Origin: Phymatolithon calcareum
Taxonomy: Eukaryota; Rhodophyta; Florideophyceae; Hapalidiales
Reading direction: 5' to 3'
Length of the DNA: 64,000 bases
NCBI GenBank assembly: GCA_977006965.1
Contig: OZ345355.1
Location: forward strand, 682,001 to 746,000
Below are positions 23,690 through 33,900 of the stretch, in pieces. Every line of letters starts with the position of its first letter. Within the stretch, counting starts at the first letter, position 1. Position numbers and translations under genes: made by a program. The notes beneath the pieces are model-generated. The model searched no databases and was not told the DNA's origin. It worked only from the letters and a program-made list of their open reading frames with translations.

Positions 23690-24262
23690 TTTTCTACCTT
23701 CCTGTCGCTGGTTGCTTTTTACTAAATGTAAAGTAGTGCAACGGTCAGGCCGTAATACTTATGAACAGAAACAGTCTGACTCAAGTCATCGAAATATATG
23801 ACGCCCCCGTCAATCATCGGCTGCGGTATTTCAATTTGTTTGTCGATTTGGCGCTGTTTCTTTGGAGAAGATGATACCGAACATCATGCGCACTTGGAAG
23901 CATTGTCTTGAAATCAACTTGTTGATTCTGGGGTATTCCTTTTCCAGCCATCACGAGCACGAGTACAAACTCCCGAATTCCTTGATTGTTCCCTGTCAAT
24001 GAAAGAGGTTGGATGTTCAACTATACAGCTTTTGCTGAGCAGAAGCAATCAGGATTCACTAGTTTCGGCTGAGTTGCAATGGATGTTTGGTTTGCTTATT
24101 CGAACCGCGCGATTTCATATGATTCTCGAATGAGGAAGTTCCACCAGGCCCTGGATTGTACTTAAGCACCGCTCTGCTCAACGGGGAAACCCCGTGTTCA
24201 TCAAAGGAACAAAAAATAAATCCACCGTGCGTAAATGTGCCAACATGGCACATTAGTTTCAA
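23690..24262 (-). pseudogene. Second hAT-type transposase relic
   Basis: Reading leftward: CHVGTFTHGG, GGTSSFENHMKSRG (24262-24059; BED zinc-finger-like ending), REFVLVLVMAGKGIPQNQQV with FKTMLPSAHDVRYHLLQR (24020-23814), then GGVIYFDDLSQTVSVH and YYGLTVALLY (about 23800-23715). This order (BED finger, F-x-x-ML-PS, GG-x3-D then L-T-V) is that of hAT transposases. Stops and frameshifts separate the pieces. The minus frame 23689-23402 may continue it. Family assignment is by motif order only. Confidence 0.4.
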
Positions 24263-24640
24263 TTCGTCATATTTTGCTGAATGAGCTCGCCGATTCCCGG
24301 CTTTTTAGGCAACATCTTTTTGCCAAATCAGTTGAAACCAGGTAACTTTCACTTCATTGATATCGCTGTCAATTTCTGTGCCTCTTTTGCCGATCTCGGT
24401 ACATCAGAAACTATCTCTGATGCGAAAAGAGCCGATCCGGGCCCCCGCGTTGTGCAGTTTTCCTTTCCGACTGAAATGCTGGTGGGCCAGCTCCGTAATA
24501 TCTAGGTCGTTTTCATACATCACAGCATCCGCTTCGGATTCAATCCGCAAGGAGTATAAAAAACTGAATCCGTCCGCAATCCAGAGTTTTTCACACTGGT
24601 TCACCGGATCAATTCCGAATGAAAAAATTTTAACACTCAA

Positions 24641-25383
24641 TTTGGGAGTAAACCGGCACTTTTTTTGCATTTTTACACGGACCATGTTTTTTGTTTCTCT
24701 GCCGACATCATTTATTTTTTTCGGAAATGGTGGAGAGAACCCCTACGACTACAGATCTGTAGCGCTCAAGCTACCTTCTTGCTTCGTTAGGAAGAGAGAG
24801 GCGATGTAACTTTGCTCGTACATCGATTTTGTACTTGGAGTGTTAGTGTATTTGTCATCGATAGGCGCTAAAAAAACGCAGATTTTGGAAGCAAACTTAC
24901 AAAAAAAATATACTATATTCATATCATAATATGTGTGCGGTGTTTCGAAGGGGTTTGGGAGGAGTCGTGCCAAATCAATTCGGTCATGCGCCGTTGCAGT
25001 GCACAGGTGTCTGCCTCAGACGCTCTTACTGTAAATGCTCTCATGCTTAAGACACTTCTTGGCCAATGCAGAGCTTTAGTGCAGTCCGTCATTTAGCGCA
25101 CAAACTGCCCTCGACCCGTCGCGTGCTAGCATGCGCCGTTTTCTAATTGTTTGATAGCTTTTGTCGTGACACATTGCCGCGAAAAATTGTGAACTGGTAA
25201 TTTTTGCAGCCTCTTCCTGGCTTATTCACTCTCGCAATCGCTGAACCGAGGTTCGTTTCGTCTTTTCCATTCCGTTCTCTACCATTACCGACAAAAAAAT
25301 TCACTGCTAGTTTGCCATGTGCGAAAATCTGTACTTACAATATTCCTGAAAACAGCGTTTTGGGTGCCGGTTTACTCCCAAAT
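24641..25383. repeat. Inverted pair of related segments (24641-24661 and 25363-25383)
   Basis: A 21-bp exact inverted match, containing GTGCCGGTTTACTCCCAAAT on one strand, joins two segments about 700 bp apart. Around it both encode the similar peptide CRFTPKL-x-VK-x-F (minus at about 24660, plus at about 25370), so they are diverged paralogous pieces in opposite orientation. No function is recognised. 24700-25350 holds nothing else identifiable, and 25384-25954 only a 68-aa frame (25733-25939 +) without features. Confidence 0.55.
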
Positions 25384-26146
25384 TGGGTGTTAAATGTTTT
25401 AAAAAATGCTTCGATAAAATCCATCCAATGGGAACAGTTTTTCATAATTACGTACAACTTTCCCGCCAACATACAAAACTATTTCGCACAGACACCGCTT
25501 TTAAGCGTATCGTATTTCATCCGTACCCTTTCATAATCCAGACTGGACCGTCCGCGAATTTGCCTCTCCGAGGATACCTCTAATGTCAAAATTGTTAATT
25601 CGCACGTTGCAGGTTGAGCACAAAAGGGAAAAGAAGTACACGCTTCCAATGCCAGTATACTATACCTATGGATAGGGCGATTTTTTCAGTGCCGCTAATA
25701 TTCGAAGTCCTTTATTTTTCTATTGCTCCTCTGTGAAGAGAGCTTTCGTAGCTATTGCAGCCGTCCAAGCGATCGACGGTAAGAATGAGCAGAGATGTGT
25801 GGGTATCAAAGAAAACATCGATGTTCAGACATATTTTTCTGGTATTAAAGGATATCAGATTTTCGCTCCAGACATCGATACTATCAAGGGTATGATGCAC
25901 TCTAATGAGTTTACATGTGACGACGTGGGATACGTGTAAATGATTGAATTAGTACAGGGGGGTTTCGATAAAATGCTATTTTGTATAGTGCTTCACTCCC
26001 ATTAGTGCATGCTCGCTCACGATGGCACAAGATCACACAATTTACACGTATTCAAGCTGTAATTGTAAATAATGTGCATGCTCGACGAGTAAAGTGTAGT
26101 CACGGCCTCACAAAAGGTCATCTCAGTCACCATTGCGTGCTGGACC

Positions 26147-26470
26147 ATGAAGAAGAAGACCAGCAACCGCACGCGACTCTCGCTGAACGAAAAGCTGGAT
26201 GTCCTCGAGATGGCCGCTAACATCTACGATGCGACCGCCGTTATGGTCAAGTACAAGATAAGTCGTCGGACGGTTTCGAAAATCAAGGCTGAAGCATCGG
26301 TTCTGAGAAAGAAAGTTCAGGAAAAGACGGCTCTGACGACGAAGTCGGACCAAACTGCCAAGTTGCTGATTATCGATCGCAAGGTACTGCAATTCGAGAC
26401 TCCATCTGAGCGACGCAAGTTAAAAAAGTTCATTGCGGGGAGGGATGAAAGGGCTTCGAGAAGGATATGA
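26147..26470 (+). pseudogene. CENP-B/Tigger N-terminal helix-turn-helix fragment
   Basis: The 107-aa frame starts MKKKTSNRTRLSLNEKLDVL and continues VKYKISRRTVSKIKAE, the psq/CENP-B N-terminal DNA-binding fold of pogo-type transposases. After residue 84 it runs out of frame into the C-terminal region of copy B because of an internal deletion of about 770 bp. It retains an intact ATG, unlike copy B. Function as a transposase is impossible; a short DNA-binding peptide could still be made. Confidence 0.7.
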
Positions 26471-26896
26471 ACCTTACATGCTTGATGTCGCTAATCTGGT
26501 GAAATCCGCGTGAGACGATATATCCCAGATGACTCTTGATCGGTGATGGGTAAAGTCTGCAATAAAGCTGCTGATTTAAACCCGACATTCGGTCGAATGA
26601 AGAACACCTCCAAAAATGAAGAGGTCATATTGGTCATGGAAATGTTGAGAAAAGTGTCTCTCAGTGTTAGTAATGATGATGGGCTTGACCAACTCATCGA
26701 TATATGAGCAGCAGAAAGTGGTATCAGTCGTTGGTTCGACATAGAAGATTACGAAGATGTGAAAGACGCCATTGTGGATGACACCATGGACGATCTACAA
26801 CGAACAGATTTTGTAGAGAAAGTCTTGGAACCCGTACAGGAGAAAGAATCAGAAGTCGAAGACGTTGCTTGCGAGCTTCCTCAAAGTTCTAAACTG

Positions 26897-27392
26897 TGTG
26901 GTGTCGTAGATCTGCGGATCGACGCCTCTGAGTAGTCCGGGAACGGTTGGCCGTAGAGGCCGTGCAAGGCTCCAGCGATTGGTCTCTCCCCATGGAGGAT
27001 AGTGGCAGAGCAAACAACAAAACACACACACGGACTTGGGGTCCAATCGCAAGAGGACACTAACGTCCGTGCGCAGACACAGGGGCAAGGGTCCTAGGAC
27101 CGAGGCTCGACCGACGGCGTAGAGTCGAGGTCGTACGCGGGGCCTTCCCTGAGGCGAAAGGTCCGCGAAGGTTGGAACTGAAGACGGTCGATCTGGACCA
27201 AACATGGGTTGCCCCTTTTACTGAGGGCCGGCGGCCGAAAGCCCGCCATATATTACCAAATCGGTCTTATCATACTAGAAATAAACCTAAACGGAGGGGA
27301 CGACGGAGTCGAGGGCACAGCGTGTAAGCCCATGTGGGCTGTAATGGTGGGGGAAAAGCAAGGCTTCAGGGCCACCCATCCATACTACTACA
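26897..27392 (-). repeat. 3' LTR of the Ty3 element
   Basis: 496 bp, TG...CA ends, nearly identical to 37081-37575 (one 1-bp indel, about a dozen substitutions). Left neighbour AACTG is the target duplication. Confidence 0.95.
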
Positions 27393-27675
27393 CCCTCCCG
27401 TCCTTAAAGCCGCAGCATTCGGCGAGGCAGACGAGTCAGCAGGGACAAGGCCCTTACCCCTTCACTGCGAAACGGCGTTCATTTCGCCTGAGGAGGCCTT
27501 TTAGAAGGCCAGAATTGCAGGAAAAAGGTCAAATTTCGAGCGAGTTGGCCCCCCCCCACCCCCTTCTGCTTCCCCGCGCGTAACAGTGTGGGCTGGGCAC
27601 CAACATATGTCTTCGCCCCCGGAGGGCTTGGGTGCCCCTTTTCGACCGATCCTCGGTCTTCGTACCTTCCAGGTC

Positions 27676-27876
27676 CACGTGTTCCGCGTGTAAGTTCCGC
27701 CCGTCCTCGCGGTCCTCGCAGGTACACGTGTGACTCGTGCCCGCCCTTTGGACCTTCCAGGTCCACGTGTACGCGCCGTGGCCTCCCTCCTTAGGGGGGG
27801 CGAACGGCGCCGTGGACACGCCATTACACGGCGCATGAGTTAGGGTCCGTGCCGCCATTGCTCCGGCATAAATAGC
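27676..27876 (+). promoter_or_regulatory. Promoter-like region of the antisense gene: three CACGTG boxes and a TATA box
   Basis: CACGTG occurs at 27676-27681, 27725-27730 and 27764-27769. The first and third lie in a 17-bp direct repeat (CTTCCAGGTCCACGTGT). About 100 bp downstream is CATAAATAG at about 27868-27876, a good TATA box. The first ATG after it is 28054, the start of the antisense frame. CACGTG is a classic bHLH/bZIP target. Its use here is inference. Confidence 0.55.
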
Positions 27877-27922
27877 GGCGCCGCCTCCTCGGCCCTGGCC
27901 CCCTCGCTCCCGCATACCGCTC

Positions 27923-28003
27923 TTCGTCAAGGTCAAGCACTGACCGTTCCTCGTCAAGGTCAAGCATTGACCGTTCCTCGCCAAGGTCAAGCACTGACCG
28001 TTC
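27923..28003 (+). repeat. Three tandem 27-bp units in the antisense gene leader
   Basis: Units 27923-27949, 27950-27976 and 27977-28003 (AAGGTCAAGCACTGACCGTT core) differ at one to two bases. The length is a multiple of three and both strands stay open through it. It lies between the TATA box and the ATG at 28054, so it is probably 5' untranslated. Confidence 0.8.
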
Positions 28004-28053
28004 CTCCTCGAAGAAGACGTCCACCGGTTCCCCAACAAGACGCGTGCTGCGTC

Positions 28054-29997
28054 ATGGTGTGCTGGGTTAGATCGCGGCTCAACGTCGATGTGCCATGTGA
28101 CGTCGAACGCTCGCCGGAGTGGCGGCGACGCGTTACTCGGAACTTGGAAGGCCCCGCCCTTGGCTCCGCAGCCGATTGGCGCCACCCGCGCCGCTGGAGC
28201 TGGCGCCGGGCCCTGTCCGATAGGGCGACCAAGCTCGGAAGGGGACATCCTGTCCCCGAGCATGTTGAGGCCGACGTTGCCCGTTTGCCGACCGCCGGCG
28301 AGGTGCGCTGGGCCGAGCGCTTCTATGACAGTTCGAAGGACGAGGCGTGGTGCCTCTCTCTTGGGCAATTCGACGCCCGTTGCCTCGATGGTCTTCCTCC
28401 GTTTGCACTCGATGTGCTGCCGAGCCCGGCTATGCAAGACCGGCGTGTGTCTCGTGACTTCCGCCGTTGGCGGCACTGCTTACAGGGTCTCTTCCTCGAA
28501 TGGATGACTGAAGCCGACTGTCTAACCGAACGAAGTTTCCGCTCAGGGGACTACGTCCCCGTCCCCGAAGGGTGGCACCGCTTCGAAGTGCCCTACGGGC
28601 TTCGCGTTGACATGCCGACCGTGCTGCGCTGTTGGGGACTGGAGATGGCAAAGTGCCCTTATCGCGAGCAAGAGACGGCCTGGCGTCGGGGTCCAGTTGC
28701 CCATTGCCTCTGGGCGGCATTCTTCGCGCAGTGGGTACGCAATGTTGCGCATGCGATCATAACGGAGGCCCATCTTCTCGGCCCGAACGCCCGGCTCTGG
28801 TGGCTCCCACCTGCCTTGGTGGCCGCCATGCGCCGTATCGGGTGTGCTTCCCTTCTTGGCGGTGACGTAGCGACCGGGCGACGACTTGAGGCCCTTCTCG
28901 CCGCCATCGAGACCATTCATTGGTCAAAGGTGGATCCCTCGAAAACCGTTTTGCCCCTGCGCAACGACGTCGGCGCTCCCATATACCGCAACGGGGATTT
29001 CGTCCCCTGGCATGTCCGTTCCTGGTCCCCCGTCGTACCGCAAGACCTGCTCGGAGGTGTCTACGCCACCTTGCGCGGCGAGATTTACACCGGCGCCCTC
29101 GGCGCCTTCCGCGAAGAACATTCCGGCCGCGTCACCCGTCCTCAGTCCTGGAACGGACATGACTTCGATGCCCTTCGGGGCTTGGCCAAGGCCGACCGCG
29201 TGGCTGCCGAGGCCACTTCCAGTGCCGGCGGCGCGAGCGGGAATGTCGAATCGGAATGCCGCACGAAACGGCCAAGGGATGGCAACGAAGATGTCCCTAA
29301 GAAGAATGATGATGAGGCCACTTGCCCGGCCATGGTGGCCTTTGGCATGTATCAGCCCGGTCGATATGGCTTCATGCTCACCGTTGAGCGCCCGTTGCTC
29401 CGCTTCTTCACCCGTGTGACTGTCGAGGAGCCTTGCGACGAGGATGACCGTGCTGAACACCATCCGAGGGCCAACTCGGCACCGGAAGGGCCTCTGGACT
29501 TCGTCGATGTTTCGACTGGAACGGCTGTCGAGGAGGTCATCAAGGGCGTTCGATCATCTTCCGCCGAGACCGAGGATCCGGAAAGCGCGGTGAATCGTGC
29601 GCTTCGTACCGCTCGTTGGGCCGCTCAGGCCGTGGAGATCATCGACGACCAAGGCGTGTCTCTTGTTTCGCCAACCCCTCTGTACGAGTTGAGGCCCATG
29701 GTGGGCCGGGAGGTGACTGACATGGCCGTCGGCGTGTTCACGGATTCTAGGATTCACAAGTTGTTCAACGCGATGGGTCTTTCTCCCTTGGAGTGCAAGG
29801 ACCTATACGGGGTCGATGACGAGGAAGTGTCCACGGTGGTGTGGGCCTTGTTCGAAGATGTTGCCGGCATCGCGGGTGGATCTGCCCATGTTCGCGACCA
29901 GGCCGGAAAAGAGGCCGCAATCGAGGCTCTTCGCCTGGTATATTGGGCCACGCGCGATCTGCTGCCGCACCGTAACCCTTCTGCCCACACCTGTTAG
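28054..29997 (+). CDS. Antisense gene (647 aa) inside the Ty3 element, function unknown
   Basis: Long intact frame opposite in sense to gag-pol, lying between the pol chromodomain end (30309) and the 3' LTR. The frame is open further upstream (past 27967), but the first ATG downstream of the TATA box is 28054, giving 647 aa starting MVCWVRSRLNVDVPCDVERS. It is Trp-rich in the middle (for example ETAWRRGPVAHCLWAAFFAQ, about 205-225). It has a basic, NLS-like patch KRPRDGNEDVPKK at about 405, then an acidic region, and a helical C-terminal part (DLYGVDDEEVSTVVWALFED). No enzyme motif or zinc finger is recognised. Antisense additional ORFs are known in some plant Ty3 and other LTR elements; this protein resembles none that I know. 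Its intactness while pol is frameshifted suggests selection or youth. It could regulate the element or act on host chromatin, but there is no direct evidence. Confidence 0.75.
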   Translation: MVCWVRSRLNVDVPCDVERSPEWRRRVTRNLEGPALGSAADWRHPRRWSWRRALSDRATKLGRGHPVPEHVEADVARLPTAGEVRWAERFYDSSKDEAWCLSLGQFDARCLDGLPPFALDVLPSPAMQDRRVSRDFRRWRHCLQGLFLEWMTEADCLTERSFRSGDYVPVPEGWHRFEVPYGLRVDMPTVLRCWGLEMAKCPYREQETAWRRGPVAHCLWAAFFAQWVRNVAHAIITEAHLLGPNARLWWLPPALVAAMRRIGCASLLGGDVATGRRLEALLAAIETIHWSKVDPSKTVLPLRNDVGAPIYRNGDFVPWHVRSWSPVVPQDLLGGVYATLRGEIYTGALGAFREEHSGRVTRPQSWNGHDFDALRGLAKADRVAAEATSSAGGASGNVESECRTKRPRDGNEDVPKKNDDEATCPAMVAFGMYQPGRYGFMLTVERPLLRFFTRVTVEEPCDEDDRAEHHPRANSAPEGPLDFVDVSTGTAVEEVIKGVRSSSAETEDPESAVNRALRTARWAAQAVEIIDDQGVSLVSPTPLYELRPMVGREVTDMAVGVFTDSRIHKLFNAMGLSPLECKDLYGVDDEEVSTVVWALFEDVAGIAGGSAHVRDQAGKEAAIEALRLVYWATRDLLPHRNPSAHTC

Positions 29998-30308
29998 CTT
30001 TGTTAGACGTACGTTTGAACTTTAGGCCGATTTAGGCCAGTTGCTATTGATTGAAGAACGCAGGCCGACTTAGGCCATTTGTCCAGAAATACTTGTGACC
30101 CCGTACGTCCATGTTAGGAGGGCCCAAAGACCTTGACAGGATGTCATGTATGAGCGGGCGATCCAATGAAGTCGCAAGGGCTCTTCCGTCCAAGTCCTCT
30201 GTCCCCTCATTCTCGACCCCTCCCCTCCTTAAGAATAGTGCGGGCTCTCCAAATAGTGTCCCTGCCAGAACGCGAGGAGTGGTCCAGGGCGCGACACAAC
30301 AGCCCAGG

Positions 30309-30925
30309 TTACTGTCGCGCGGCGTCGCGCAGGTGCTCTGGAAGGGCCCCGATAACCTTTTCCGGGATTCCACCTTTGCGCTTGCGGAAGAAGGAGCGCA
30401 ACTTGTGCAAGGGGAGGCTGTCCGGACGTTGCCAGGTGTCGTATTCCGGGCCGTACCCGAACCAGCGTGTTCGTATTCGGTTTAAGGCGGGATCGTAAGC
30501 GATCAAGCGGTCAATGACATACTCGTCACCATCGGAGTTCTCTCCCTCCTGCGTCGCTTCTGGTTCTTCGTTTGGTGGGGCCCTGACCGCGACGCCCCGA
30601 TGGCGCTCCTCACGTCGACGCTCCTCTAGAGTGCGGTCATCGGCGACCAGTGGCAGCCCGTCGGGCAGAGTTGGTGCAAGGACCACGCGGTCGCGAGAGA
30701 CGGTGTCGTCAACGCCCGATCCGTTGATGATGACGACGTTCTTCGCCGAGGTCTTTACGACTCGATAGGGCCCAGTTGCGAGGGACGCGAGCTTGTTCCG
30801 TTCGGGATCCTCCTTCGTGGGGGCCTCACGCCGTAAGAAGACGAACGTTCCGGGGCGGATGTCTTCTGCGGAAGGTCTCACGGCCCTGTCGAAGTTGGCT
30901 TTGTATCGTGCTTGGGCGCGACGGA
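30309..30925 (-). CDS. Integrase C-terminal domain and chromodomain of the Ty3 pol (frameshifted part)
   Basis: This frame continues pol after a 1-nt shift near 30918-30925. It opens with QNIRRAQARYKANFDRAV, RPSAEDIRPGTFVFLRRE and GPYRVV (the SH3-like integrase C-terminal domain). It ends with a chromodomain, EYVIDRLIAYD...IRTRWFGYGPEYDTWQ, which in chromoviruses steers integration to marked chromatin. Tyr and Trp of the cage are present. In the pol frame upstream the protein ends prematurely (ISVAPKHDTKP...). The shift falls in a run of A's, so it is most simply a 1-base mutation. The first codon counted as a start in this frame is GTG, not ATG, which supports a broken continuous ORF. Confidence 0.85.
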
Positions 30926-33900
30926 TATTTTGTCCGCAGTGGCCATGAGGGCCTTGAGGCGCGCCAAAAATTGCTCTCGTTGCAGGCGAGGGTGGGATTC
31001 ACCAGATGAGGCCACGTTTTGGATGGCCAAGTGCACCGGTGGTCGACTGACCGTGAGTTCAAGGGGACTGAACCCCGTGGCGCTATGAATCTGGGTATTG
31101 TACCCGTACGACAGCGCGCCTGCAAAGCGATCCCAATCGTCAAGGTGCTCTGTCACGTACGCGCGCAAGGCCGCGAGTATGGTGCGATTGTATCGTTCCG
31201 CTTGGCCGTTAGTCTGTGGATGGTAAGCCGCAGTGAATAGGTTCCGAATTCCTAGGGTCTGGCAAACGGCCTGAAAGTGTTTGGATGCGAACTGCTGGCC
31301 ATTGTCCGACAAAAGGTACACCGGCGGTCCATAAGCGAATACCCAGTGGTTACAAAATGCCGAGGCCACTGCGTGCGCCGTTGTGGACTTGAGCGGGACT
31401 GCTCGCGTGAGCTTTGAATAGCGGTCCGTGATGACCAACAAGTTCTCGTGCCCGTCTTTGGTCTTGCGGAACGGACCGAGGATGTCGATAGAGACGAACT
31501 CCAAAGGCTGGGATGCGGGGAACAGCTTCAACCACTGACTGTGGCGGCGGAGCTTTACGCGCTCCTTTGCACATGGGGTGTATGATCGCACCGTGCGCAC
31601 AACGTCAAGGGCCATGGACGGCCAGTAGAATTCTCGGCGCAAGGTCTGGTACATTCGAGTAGTGCCCGGATGGCCCGCAAGCCGCGGGTAATGCGCCAAG
31701 TGCAACACACGGGGCCTCAAGGCCGGGGTAACAACGATCTGGTGTGAAAGGTCAAGGGGAGCGACCCGAACCAGAAGGCCGCGGTCGTCACGCTTGAACC
31801 TGGCCGACCGGCCGTCGTCCACCTTTGATGCGAGTACGCAGCACCAGGGGTCGGCAGACTGGGCCTCGATGTACTCTCCAATCGAGATTGGGCTGTGGTC
31901 CGTTGCTTCGACGACCGTAGCAACCAGAAAAGCTGGTGGGGCCAAGTCTTCTGCGAAGGAGGAGAAGTCCTCCACCCATTCGAAGTCGTCTTGATTAAGT
32001 GGGTCACATGTTTGCCCCTTTCCGGTCGCGGTTTCAACTGCTAGGCAGGGAATGTCCAGATCTGGTCCGAATGGACAATCGCCGTACGTGGGTAAACGCG
32101 AGATGGTGTCGGCGATCGTATTCTCGGCGCCTTTCTTGTAATGCACCTTGAAGCGATGCCCCATCAAAACGAGGCGCCAACCTGCGAGGCGATTTGACCC
32201 ATCGGCGAGGCTGAAGATCCAGCGGAGCGCCTGATGATCGGTAAACAGATCAAACTCCTCCAGTTGGAGGTACGGTTGGAGGATCTGTACGGCCCATATG
32301 ATGGCCAGGCATTCCTTCTCGCCTGCAGAGTAGTTTTTCTCTGCCGGTCGGAGTTGTCGACTCCAGAAGCCCAGCGGGTATCGCTTACCGTCTTCGTGTG
32401 TTTGAAAGAGCACACAGCCAAACTGATGGTCGCAGGCATCTGTATCGACCGAGTAGCGCAAAACTCGACGGGGCAGCCGCAGAACGGGCGGGGAAGCTAA
32501 TGCTTTCTTCAAGAGGCCAAATGCGGCCAAGCGGCGATCGTCAAACACGGGGAGCGAGGCCCCCTGCTCCTTCTTTAAGAGCTCCGTGAGCGGCGCTGCT
32601 ACACGTGCAAAGTTTGGAAGGAAACGTCGGTAGACGATGCAAATTCCAAGGAAAGAGCGGAGCTCCGTCTGGCTAGTCGGGACTTTGAACCCTTGGATGG
32701 CGTCGGTGTTGCGGTTCGCCACCTCAAGAAGGCCTGGCCGGATTGTATGGCCCAAGTAGTTGACCGACCGGTCAAAGAAGGTGCACTTCTTCAGCTTCAG
32801 TGACAGTCCGGCCGCTTTCAACGCGCACAGTATCTCCTTGACGTGACGCAGGTGGTCGTCGAATGAAGACGAAAAGACAATGATGTCGTCGATGTACACC
32901 AGGCACGACTGCCATTTAAAGCGAGCGAGAATTATGTCGATGGTGCGTTGGAACGTGGCCGGGGCATTGGTCAGGCCGAAGGGCATTTTCTTGAATCGGA
33001 AGGTTCCGCTGTGACAGGTAAATGTCGTTTTGTCGCGGTCTTCGTCGCGAATGGGAATCTGCCAGAACCCCCAGTTGCAGTCCAGAGTCGTGAAGAACTT
33101 GGCGTCGCCCAGGGAGTCGATGCACTCATCCATACGCGGCAGAGGATACGAGTCCTTCATGGACAGGGCGTTCAGGCGCCGGTAATCCACGCAGAAGCGC
33201 CACCGTCCGTCCGGTTTAGGGACAATGACAACCGGGGAGGACCACTCCGACGCTGCGGGCTCGACGACATCCAAGCGCAACATTTCCTCCACTTCGGTCT
33301 TCTCGACCTCCCGGGCCTTATGCCCCGCGCGGCGGGGCGGCAGTCGCACTGGTCGAGCACCATCCTGAAGATCGATTCGGTGTTCGGTGACCTTCACGGT
33401 TCCCAGATGGCCCTGCCACATGTCCTCGAACTCGCAAAGCATATCGCGGACTTGGGCTTGTTCGTCGCCCGACAGGTGGTCCAAGCTAACGTCATCCACC
33501 GTCACCCACTCGCGCCCGGCGGACGACTCCGGGACCCGTGCCGCGAATCTGGCCTGGGCTTCGTCATCAGGTAAGGCCTGTGCGAGGCCAGGACGCACAG
33601 GTACTGCGGGCTCCGGTTGCCGAGGGTCAATATTGAATGTGAATATTTTCGTCGGGGCCGGTAGCGCCAAAGCCAAGATTTCGTGTTTCGCGAGAGTCAC
33701 ATCCGCGGGCGAAAAGTTGGCGACCAAGATCCTAAAAGGCACGAGCGGTTTAACGTCAACTAGGCCGTTGGCCACACTAACTCGCTTCTTCAAGTACAAA
33801 TGCGGAGCCGGGGCAAGGACTCTGGTGCTGGAGGCGCCGCATACTACCTCAACAGTCGCTTCGGTCCCTGCCGGAATAACCGTTCGACGTGCTACTCGCA

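Noticed and set aside
27967-28053. Earlier start of the antisense ORF
   Set aside because: The codon is TTG inside a tandem repeat; the first ATG after the TATA box is 28054.
27501-28476. 315-aa minus frame opposite the antisense gene
   Set aside because: GC-rich shadow frame covering the 27-bp repeats and promoter region; no motif, and the plus frame is much longer.
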